Source: JAYEIA01 sp034659855 (GTDB lineage: Bacteria; Bacteroidota; Bacteroidia; Bacteroidales; JAADGE01). Taken from it: a DNA stretch of 17,744 nt. The notes beneath the pieces are model-generated. The model was not told the origin of the DNA. It worked only from the letters and a program-made list of their open reading frames with translations, and searched no databases. The position numbers were made by a program, and so were the translations under genes. The stretch covers positions 1 to 17,744 of the forward strand of contig JAYEIA010000022.1 of assembly GCA_034659855.1 (NCBI GenBank), read 5' to 3'. Positions within the stretch are counted from its first letter, which is position 1; each line of letters starts with the position of its first letter. Shown one piece after another: positions 7,688 through 13,982 of the stretch.

Positions 7688-8446
7688 ATGAAAAAATTTA
7701 CTCTGACAGCTTTAAGTTTTTTATTGATTATCGGAATGGCCTTGGGGCAAAAAACCAACGACGGCGGCAGTACCGGTGGCGGCACAAATAATAACAATAA
7801 TAATGATGACAACAACAGAGGAAGCAGTAATTGCATGAGCTCCGTGCTTGGTATCGGAAGTGCTATGGTCGGTCAGTACCATAAGAATTTACTGTCATCA
7901 AGTAAAATTGATAATACAATGTCTTTTGAAATTATGCCGATGATAGGTTATACTCTACCCACAGATGAAACAGCAGCAGAGAACTACTTGGTCGGAATGC
8001 CTCGAATAAGAGCAAACTACGGGGCTTTTTCCGGAGATATTTCAATGGATTATCGGACTACAACCGATGATTTTACAACCAGTTCCTATAAAGTTGTGCA
8101 TGCTTTGGCTGAATTTAATATCATTCCGAGTAATTCATTTAAGTTAGCTATTGGTCAAGGCGTTTTGTATGATTTAGATTCCGAAGGCCTGTTTCACGAA
8201 AGTTTCCTCGGCTTTGAAGGGGCATTTATGGATAAAGCCTATACAGCCAATCTTGAAGGCCGATTTGTCTATGATTACGTAAACGCAGTGCCTGTATTTT
8301 GGTCGGCTGAATTAAAGGGAGGATATAGAATTCTTAACTATTCTCATGCTCAGATATATGCCAATGCCGGGTTTTCATTCCAAGACAGAAATAACGATTT
8401 CCAATTGGTACTCCCTTTCGCCGGAGTTAATGTTGTGTTAAGATAA
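7688..8446 (+). CDS. Small outer-membrane beta-barrel candidate with Asn-rich linker
   Basis: The gene encodes 252 residues. A signal peptide (MKKFTLTALSFLLIIGMALG) is followed by a low-complexity linker (about 22-48: GGSTGGGTNNNNNN, then acidic and Ser-rich residues). The rest alternates polar and hydrophobic residues in short strands (MSFEIMPMIGYTL, VVHALAEFNIIPS, FWSAELKGGYRIL, AQIYANAGFSFQ) and ends LPFAGVNVVLR, as in 8- to 12-strand outer-membrane barrels. I do not recognise a named family, and no function can be assigned. The stop codon lies 4 bp before MITE copy 2, whose apparent target duplication includes the last two bases of the stop codon. Confidence 0.75.
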   Translation: MKKFTLTALSFLLIIGMALGQKTNDGGSTGGGTNNNNNNDDNNRGSSNCMSSVLGIGSAMVGQYHKNLLSSSKIDNTMSFEIMPMIGYTLPTDETAAENYLVGMPRIRANYGAFSGDISMDYRTTTDDFTTSSYKVVHALAEFNIIPSNSFKLAIGQGVLYDLDSEGLFHESFLGFEGAFMDKAYTANLEGRFVYDYVNAVPVFWSAELKGGYRILNYSHAQIYANAGFSFQDRNNDFQLVLPFAGVNVVLR

Positions 8447-8450
8447 TAAA

Positions 8451-8600
8451 GAGTTCAGTTTAAAAAGTTATAAAATTGAAAGTTATAAAGTTATAGTGCT
8501 AAAAATAAGAGTTTCAAGTTAATTGTAAAATAATTCACAAAACATAGATAATTAAGTACATAACTTGTAGTACTGAAATAAAACATACGAGACCGGACTC
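8451..8600 (+). mobile_element. MITE-like element, copy 2 (150 bp)
   Basis: The left end reads GAGTTCAGTTTAAAAA (8451-8466), identical to copy 1. The right end (8590-8600) reads AGACCGGACTC, matching copy 1. The conserved internal core, AATAAGAGTTTCAAGTTAAT, is nearly identical to copy 1. The flanking hexamers are AATAAA (8445-8450) and ATTAAA (8601-8606), an imperfect 5 of 6 duplication. Orientation is the same as copy 1 and opposite to copy 3. Confidence 0.7.
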
Positions 8601-8658
8601 ATTAAAGATTACATTATCGCTTGAGGTTAATTATTTCTACTTTACGACGTTTGGAAAC

Positions 8659-8831
8659 GCTCTGAAAGAGCAATTTAATTCAGCCAGGTGCAACGCGCCG
8701 GGCTCGGAATAAACGAGCTTGTTCGCCCTGCAAGGGCAATTTATTAATTAGTTGCCTTTACAAGGTGACACTAAAAATGAGAATAGCCCAAGGCGTTGCC
8801 TTGGGTTGAAATAAACCGGGCTTTCAGCCCG
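8659..8831. repeat. REP/BIME-like cluster of trinucleotide-loop hairpins
   Basis: Six stem-loops, each with a 3-nt loop, occur in 173 bp: GCTCT-GAA-AGAGC (8659-8671); AGCCAGGTGC-AAC-GCGCCGGGCT (8682-8704, one mismatch and one G-T pair); GCCCT-GCA-AGGGC (8725-8737); GTTGCCTT-TAC-AAGGTGAC (8751-8769, two G-T pairs); CCCAAGGC-GTT-GCCTTGGG (8787-8805); CGGGCT-TTC-AGCCCG (8817-8831). The outer pairs form two units in opposite orientation (loops GAA then AAC on the left, GTT then TTC on the right). Repeats of this kind are typical of intergenic REP-like sequences mobilised by IS200-like RAYT enzymes; none is encoded here. Confidence 0.65.
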
Positions 8832-9003
8832 TCACTGAAAACTCATACTGAATTAATTTAGATTTCCGGGCTAATTTTCAATTTGTTTTAACTTCCAAAG
8901 TAGAAATACTAAAATATGCTTTGGGGTTGTCAACTTTTGTTTTTATATAACCGCAGGCATTCCGCATAAAGACTGCAACTGAATAAAATTATCTGATATT
9001 ATT

Positions 9004-10041
9004 TTGAACAGCTTGGAAACAAATAGGACTGTAAAGTGTATCGACTTATCCGTCGGATATTCAGGTAAGAGTATTCAGGAGAACATAAATCTTTCGGCCG
9101 GAGAATCGGAGACAGTTGCCGTGATAGGAGCCAACGGCAGCGGCAAAAGTACTTTGCTTCGAACGCTGGTTGGTATTTTGAGCGGAGTGGCCGGTGATTT
9201 ACAAATACTGGGAAGTTCTATAGAATCATACAGTCAAGCTGAACGGGCTAAGATTCTCAGTTTTGTTTCAACTTCCAATATCAGTAATCGCTATATGTCT
9301 GTTGAAGAACTGGTAATGCTCGGAAGATACCCTCATACAGGCTATAGGGGCAGACTGACTACTAAGGATCGATTGATTGTAGAGGAGGCCATGCAAACCG
9401 TTGGCATATCTCATTTGCGGCGAGCATTTATTTCTGAAATCAGCGACGGCGAACGTCAAAAAGTTTCAATAGCCGGTGCTTTGTCACAAGATACACCGCT
9501 CATGATTTTAGATGAACCCATATCTTTTTTGGACCCTGAAAACACCTATTCAATTTTGGGGATTTTGGCACACTTGGCCCAAAAGAAACAAAAAACAATA
9601 ATATATTCTACACATGATATTCCGACGGCAGTCAATCAGGCCGATAAAATATGGATGTTTAAAAATAATCATATTTTGGAAGGAGCCCCGGAAGACTTCA
9701 TTTTAAAAAACAGCTTTGAGGATTTATTTTTAATGCCCGGATTTTCATTTGATTCACAAAGCGGGCAATACCGAAAGCAACAGCTTTTTTTATATGAATT
9801 GTTCTATATTAATAAGGGTGCTGAGGATGATTTTGTAAAATCTGCCGTAAAAGCAGCCGGCAGAGTAAATTGCAAATTAAAAGCGGCCGACAATAATTCC
9901 CCCGTCCATTGTATTTTACATAAAAACAATACGGTTTCAGTCATACATTCGGGTAATACATCCCGTTGTTCTTCATTCTATGAATTTGCCGGTGTTTTAA
10001 AGCAAATGAATTTAAAATCGGAGCAGGCGTATCGGGGCTGA
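9004..10041 (+). CDS. ABC transporter ATP-binding protein, iron-siderophore/cobalamin importer type
   Basis: The 345-residue protein resembles the FecE/BtuD/FhuC group of import ATPases. Walker A is GANGSGKST (42-50), the signature is EISDGERQKV (about 145-154, in place of LSGGQ), Walker B is LMILDEP (166-172) and the switch His is His204 in YSTHD. The segment NRYMSVEELVMLGRYPHTG is characteristic of this group. The usual Q-loop glutamine is replaced around VST (88-90). An extra ~85-residue C-terminal part (about 258-345) follows the ATPase core. No permease or binding protein is adjacent, so the transported substrate is unknown. The start is a TTG at 9004; a second TTG at 9013 is equally possible and no ATG fits. 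It converges on comEC with 22 bp between stops. Confidence 0.85.
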   Translation: MNSLETNRTVKCIDLSVGYSGKSIQENINLSAGESETVAVIGANGSGKSTLLRTLVGILSGVAGDLQILGSSIESYSQAERAKILSFVSTSNISNRYMSVEELVMLGRYPHTGYRGRLTTKDRLIVEEAMQTVGISHLRRAFISEISDGERQKVSIAGALSQDTPLMILDEPISFLDPENTYSILGILAHLAQKKQKTIIYSTHDIPTAVNQADKIWMFKNNHILEGAPEDFILKNSFEDLFLMPGFSFDSQSGQYRKQQLFLYELFYINKGAEDDFVKSAVKAAGRVNCKLKAADNNSPVHCILHKNNTVSVIHSGNTSRCSSFYEFAGVLKQMNLKSEQAYRG

Positions 10042-10063
10042 TTATTCGTGATTTCCTGTTTAA

Positions 10064-12184
10064 TCATCTGCAATCCAGCACAAAAGCCCCTTGTTCCGGC
10101 ACAGAGTGAAAGGCTTGATTCAGCGTGTCGCATTCTTCTTTCCACCGTTCTATTCTGTTGAGTTTGTTTGACGAGTCAAATACAATAATATCCGGTCGAT
10201 ACAAGTTTTGAATATCAGCGATAAAAAAATATTCATTGCCCGAAAGTATCACACAATCCAAATGGACAGAAGTATCTGAAATAAATAAACTTTGTTCTTT
10301 CTTCGACAGCAAAGCTATTTTTTTATCTCCGTACAGAATATACTCATTTTTTTTGAAAAGTAACTCGTTGTGAATTGATTTTGCGGAGTCTAATCTGTAG
10401 AAATCGGACGTCCGAATACCCATATTATTCAGGTGATTACCTACGGCATAATCATAGCGGTTGTCGGACATGAGAAGAGAATCACCAAAATTGAGTATTT
10501 TATTATTGTGGACAAACTGAATAAGCGAAGATTTCCTAACATTATAAACCAGCATTTTGTGCTGTTTATATTGGATCAGCTCATGGTTTACCAGAAAAGC
10601 AAAATAGATAACAATGAGCCCGAATGTATAAAAAAGATGTTTCCTTTGTTTGTATTGAAAAAAAATAAGTATGCCGATAATAATGACATACAAAAAAAGT
10701 GTATCCGTTAGTTCAAATGCAATATTTTTTGTGGCGGAATAGGGGAGATTATTAATTGAATCGACCGCAAGATTTAATAATTTGACCACGAATTTTAAAA
10801 CATAACCAATACCCTCCGACAAAAATGAAATTCCGGAAACAACGAGCATAAGACCAGCCGTATAGACGATTATTGTTGCGAGAGGAATTACTATCAGATT
10901 AGATAAAGCAAACCAATTGGGAAATACATGAAAATACATTAATGAAATGGGCAAAGTTCCGATTTGTGCCGCAATGGAAACTGTGGTCAGTACCCAAATT
11001 TTCTGAAGCGGCAGAAATTTGAAGGTGAGGAGTTGTTCCAACCGGGGTTGTATATAAACAATGGAAAGGACTGCAATATAAGATAATTGAAACCCAACTG
11101 CTAAAATAAGCCGGGGATTGTACACCAAAAGTACAAAGGCCGAAGCAGCCAAAGAATTATAAATATTTACTCGCCTTTGCAGTGCATCTCCAACGGTTAT
11201 AAAACTAAACATAACGGCCGCTCTTTGAACCGAGGGTGAAAATCCGGTAAGAAATGCAAAAAACCATAACACCAGAAGTGTGAGTAATGCTGAAATTACA
11301 ATGCCCACTTTGTATCTGCCAATTTTAAATTTCTTCAAAAATTTAAGAATGTAGCTGATAATAACATAGATAATTCCGACATGAAGACCCGATACAGCCA
11401 ATATATGCATGGCTCCTGCATTGACATAGGCGGTTTTTGTCTCGGGTTCAAGTTCTGATTTATCTCCCAATGTTAAAGCCGATAAGACAGCCAGCTCATC
11501 ACCGGCAATATGATTTCTTTTGTATATACCGGATAGTTTCTGTCTGGTCTGTAGTGCAAAAGCGATTAATTTATTTCCTTGGGCCGAATCAATGCGTTCA
11601 AAATTTTCAGCCTCGATGTAACATTGTGCCGTTATTCCTTTGTTTCTAAGGTAACCGGCATAGTCAAATTCATCGGGATTTCCCGGATTTTTTAATTCGG
11701 ATAATGTAGTGGTAAATAGTATTTGATCTCCGTATGTTAATTTTATTGTACTGTCTTTTTCAAAATAGGTCAGTATTTTATATGACTGATGGACGGTTTT
11801 ATTTTTAGTGGTAATATACTTACTTTCTAAAACCGTTTTTTCGGAATTGGCTTTAACTGTCAGCGGTTCAATTAATGTGGCTTTTACGATGACTTTTTGA
11901 TTGAGAATTTCCGGGATACTGACAGAAGCTGTTTCAGCACGAATTAATGCAAAAGTGAATACGGCAAGGTACAGCAACAAGCCGTTCCACAGTCTTCTTT
12001 TGTAAGTGTTTTTTGAAAAAAACACAAAAATTACAACCAATAAAACAATAAAAAAAGCAAACACAGGAGTAAGAAAGTTCGCCGAAGCCGGGATATATAA
12101 TTCTACTATAAGTCCCAAAATAAAAGGAACAACAATCCGAATAAAAGGTATTTGCCTGATCTCTTGGGCAAAGAGTGTGAGCAT
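10064..12184 (-). CDS. comEC: ComEC/Rec2-family DNA uptake channel
   Basis: This 706-residue polytopic inner-membrane protein is predicted to carry single-stranded DNA into the cytoplasm during natural transformation. N-terminal membrane helices (about 15-85) precede an OB-like periplasmic region (about 95-195, with NPGNPDEFDYAGYLRNKGI), then the competence domain (about 230-510) containing ALTLGDKSEL, AGAMHILAVSGLHVG, FSPSVQRAAVMF and ILAVGFQLSYIAVLSI. The soluble tail (about 540-706) lies where other ComEC proteins have a metallo-beta-lactamase-like nuclease domain. The HxHxDH metal-binding motif is not present, as in the short ComEC forms common in Bacteroidota. The start at 12184 gives a normal N-terminus. 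No other competence gene is nearby. Confidence 0.92.
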   Translation of the reverse strand: MLTLFAQEIRQIPFIRIVVPFILGLIVELYIPASANFLTPVFAFFIVLLVVIFVFFSKNTYKRRLWNGLLLYLAVFTFALIRAETASVSIPEILNQKVIVKATLIEPLTVKANSEKTVLESKYITTKNKTVHQSYKILTYFEKDSTIKLTYGDQILFTTTLSELKNPGNPDEFDYAGYLRNKGITAQCYIEAENFERIDSAQGNKLIAFALQTRQKLSGIYKRNHIAGDELAVLSALTLGDKSELEPETKTAYVNAGAMHILAVSGLHVGIIYVIISYILKFLKKFKIGRYKVGIVISALLTLLVLWFFAFLTGFSPSVQRAAVMFSFITVGDALQRRVNIYNSLAASAFVLLVYNPRLILAVGFQLSYIAVLSIVYIQPRLEQLLTFKFLPLQKIWVLTTVSIAAQIGTLPISLMYFHVFPNWFALSNLIVIPLATIIVYTAGLMLVVSGISFLSEGIGYVLKFVVKLLNLAVDSINNLPYSATKNIAFELTDTLFLYVIIIGILIFFQYKQRKHLFYTFGLIVIYFAFLVNHELIQYKQHKMLVYNVRKSSLIQFVHNNKILNFGDSLLMSDNRYDYAVGNHLNNMGIRTSDFYRLDSAKSIHNELLFKKNEYILYGDKKIALLSKKEQSLFISDTSVHLDCVILSGNEYFFIADIQNLYRPDIIVFDSSNKLNRIERWKEECDTLNQAFHSVPEQGAFVLDCR

Positions 12185-12741
12185 ATTTGCTTTTGTTTTG
12201 TTCTTTCAACAAGTACAAAAACCGTGCAGATAATTTTAATTGGAGACGGAAAGCCTTTTTATTTTTATATTTGGCTATTTCATTCTCAGCTTTAGGAACG
12301 GATACGAAATAAATTATGAAAGCGAAGGCAAAGTTATTTTATTTCCGTTCCATAGGTGCTGTACAAAAATAACTTCACATTTTCAGCGTCCTAATTGTAT
12401 CATTTTACCGCCTCAAAAAAAGACGAAATAACCCGCTATTACTTACTTTTTTTGAGTTGTAAAATAATAAATTAGTTTGTTAAAAAAGCAAATTTATTTT
12501 TGCACAGCTCCTTAGTCAGTTATCCGGGGGAAGTGTACAATTACAATATTTGGTTTCATGCTGAGAAAAGTCATTTTCAAAAAACTTTGCAAGACAGTAT
12601 TATTTGGTTTATTTTTATAAAATAGTGATCAATGAAATGGGAAAATTTGGGATTAATTCACCACTCCGGATAAAAGACAACATAACGGGATACCATATTA
12701 ATATAAAAATAGGTAACGATATTTTATAAAAAATTATAAAT
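12185..12741. other. Gene-poor region upstream of comEC
   Basis: No established gene was found here. There is a fold-back (12295-12358) in which GGAACGGA and AAATAAA, separated by 4 bp, reappear inverted as TTTATTTCCGTTCC. There is also a weak promoter-like pair, TTG at 12477-12479 and TATTTTTG at 12495-12502 (15-bp spacer, shorter than usual), and a 30-codon ORF at 12637-12729. A 63-codon TTG-started frame at 12240-12431 overlaps the fold-back and looks non-coding. Confidence 0.5.
12637..12729 (+). CDS. Possible 30-residue ORF, unrecognised
   Basis: An ATG at 12637 opens a 30-codon frame with product MGKFGINSPLRIKDNITGYH followed by INIKIGNDIL. An in-frame GTG at 12625 would add four residues. 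The composition is protein-like, and it lies 13 bp upstream of the accessory cassette that begins at 12742, so it could be a remnant of an earlier gene in that cassette. Length alone gives no strong support. Confidence 0.2.
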   Translation: MGKFGINSPLRIKDNITGYHINIKIGNDIL

Positions 12742-12777
12742 ATGATTAAAACTTATTAAAACGGATTACTCAATCAC

Positions 12778-13278
12778 TTGAAAGAAAACATATACCTTAA
12801 TATGCTTTCAGGTAGTATTGCACTTAATAATTATACGATTCTGCGTATGACGATGGATATTGATATCGTAGTTGAATTACATGAAGAAAATTTAAACGAC
12901 TTTTTGTCTATTTTCGGAGATAATTATTATTTGAATAAGGACTCAGTAAAAGAAGAAACTAAGCATTTAGGAATGTTTAATGTCATTGACCATAAAACCG
13001 GTTTTAAAGTAGATTTTGTACTTCGCAAAAACACAGCGTATCGAAAATTAGAATTTCAAAGAAGATTTAAAACCAAAGTTGCAGATTTTGATGTTTGGAT
13101 TGTTTCACCGGAAGATTTAACAATTTCAAAAATTGAGTGGATACAACAATTTCAGAGTGATAAACAAATAAACGATATTGAGAATTTGTTGGCAAAACCG
13201 GATATCGACACAAACTACATCAAAAAATGGTGTAAAAAATTGAATTTAAAAACTTTTAATCTATTACAAGATGCTTGA
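12778..13278 (+). CDS. Nucleotidyltransferase-fold protein, probably missing its true N-terminus
   Basis: The open frame gives 166 residues from a TTG at 12778. It shows the polymerase-beta nucleotidyltransferase signature: LSGS (10-13), then DIDIVV (27-32), with a third acidic residue in FKVDFVL (Asp82). The later VWIVSPEDLTISKIEW segment is typical of small stand-alone nucleotidyltransferase-like proteins of the AbiEii/DUF6036 type. A better N-terminus appears if two single-base shifts are allowed. ATG at 12742 gives MIK; the next frame gives LLKRITQSLERKHIP (12753-12797); the final frame continues from YMLSGSIALNNY. The gene is thus either frameshifted or starts late. Its 3' end overlaps the next gene by 8 nt, so the two are translationally linked. 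Function is unproven; an antitoxin/toxin or defence-type role is inference. Confidence 0.7.
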   Translation: MKENIYLNMLSGSIALNNYTILRMTMDIDIVVELHEENLNDFLSIFGDNYYLNKDSVKEETKHLGMFNVIDHKTGFKVDFVLRKNTAYRKLEFQRRFKTKVADFDVWIVSPEDLTISKIEWIQQFQSDKQINDIENLLAKPDIDTNYIKKWCKKLNLKTFNLLQDA

Positions 13279-13537
13279 CACAACTGTTGAAATGGTTCAA
13301 AAACAAAGAAAGATTTTTTTTTCAAAAACATCAAACGAACGCTTTTTAATTGGAGCCGAAACAATTGCTTTTGGTCGTGTAATGGTTGAAAGCAGCATAA
13401 AGCAAAAAGAACCGGAAATATCAGAATTAGATTTAAAAATTAATGTTTTTAAGCGTTATTATGAAAATTTTTATACAAAAAATGAACTTGAAAAGATAAT
13501 TAACTCGATGATATATTATTATTTACATCGAGAATAA
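13271..13537 (+). CDS. Small helical partner of the nucleotidyltransferase-fold protein
   Basis: This 88-residue protein starts at an ATG inside the preceding gene (overlap ATGCTTGA). It is predicted to be largely helical and charged, with SKTSNERFLIGAETIAFGRV and ISELDLKINVFKRYYENFYT. I have a general memory of similar short proteins encoded directly after nucleotidyltransferase-like proteins in Bacteroidota, but cannot name a family. The overlap and small size fit a two-component module such as a toxin-antitoxin pair. It is 21 bp upstream of the frameshifted third gene. Confidence 0.65.
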   Translation: MLDTTVEMVQKQRKIFFSKTSNERFLIGAETIAFGRVMVESSIKQKEPEISELDLKINVFKRYYENFYTKNELEKIINSMIYYYLHRE

Positions 13538-13558
13538 ATACTAAAAAGCACATAAGTA

Positions 13559-13868
13559 ATGAGTAAAGATTACCAAATATTTGGTCATGACTTAAAAAAA
13601 GGAGAACATTACAGAAATTCAGTGGGTAAAGAAATTGCTCTCTTTAAAATCAGCTGACAGAAAGATTGATTGTAAAATTTTGTGTACACTGCAAATCAAT
13701 GATTCCGGTTATTCTTTGACAATAGTGGAAAGAAATACAGATAGTTATTCAACAACTCTATTTGAAATTGACAATGAGTATCACATTCTCTTTATGTCTG
13801 CTACTATCGACAATATAAAAAGAACAGTATCGAAACATCTGATAAATAAGATTCAAACTTTAGAGTAA
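13559..13868 (+). pseudogene. Frameshifted third gene of the accessory cassette
   Basis: An ATG at 13559 begins MSKDYQIFGHDLKK and then meets a run of seven A residues (13594-13600). In the unchanged frame, translation stops after 32 codons (TGA, 13655-13657). If one A is removed, the frame joins smoothly to KKENITEIQWVKKLLSLKSA and onward to the TAA at 13866-13868, giving about 102 residues. The C-terminal 77 codons are also open on their own from a TTG at 13635. The product is not recognised; it is mixed alpha/beta with no signal peptide. The defect could be a real frameshift, homopolymer slippage acting as a switch, or a base-calling error. Confidence 0.5.
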
Positions 13869-13963
13869 AGCACAAAAATCCAATAATAGTTAAAATGCAA
13901 GCAGGTCATACTCCGATATGAACAAACTAATAACTATCTCAAACCACCGAAAATCTATGTCTG

Positions 13964-13978
13964 CCGGCATGTAGCCGG
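13964..13978 (-). terminator. Weak hairpin just after the tandem-AAA gene
   Basis: CCGGC-ATGTA-GCCGG forms a 5-bp GC-rich stem beginning 5 bp beyond the stop codon of the AAA gene. No U-tract follows on the minus strand, so termination is only a possibility. Confidence 0.2.
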
Positions 13979-13982
13979 AACA

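Larger units (their letters stand above)
8447..9003. other. Spacer holding MITE copy 2 and a hairpin cluster
   Basis: These 557 bp contain no gene that I can support. Positions 8451-8600 are MITE copy 2 and positions 8659-8831 are a cluster of trinucleotide-loop hairpins. The last ~170 bp before the ABC ATPase gene show no recognisable riboswitch: I looked for a cobalamin-type leader because of the downstream gene and did not find its conserved boxes. Confidence 0.7.

Noticed and set aside
7636..7836. N-terminal extension of mltG
   Set aside because: The extra 67 codons overlap the divergent gene and read as Leu/Pro repeats, the complement of that gene's Asn/Gly tract. The membrane anchor begins properly at the ATG at 7635.
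8915..9003. Cobalamin riboswitch upstream of the ABC ATPase gene
   Set aside because: I looked for the B12-box-like and core elements and found none.
11934..12218. 94-codon minus-strand frame overlapping the start of comEC
   Set aside because: It is an alternative frame of the comEC 5' region; the comEC frame has clear membrane helices and family motifs.
12240..12431. 63-codon TTG-started frame
   Set aside because: It has no ATG and no recognisable protein features, and it overlaps an inverted repeat.
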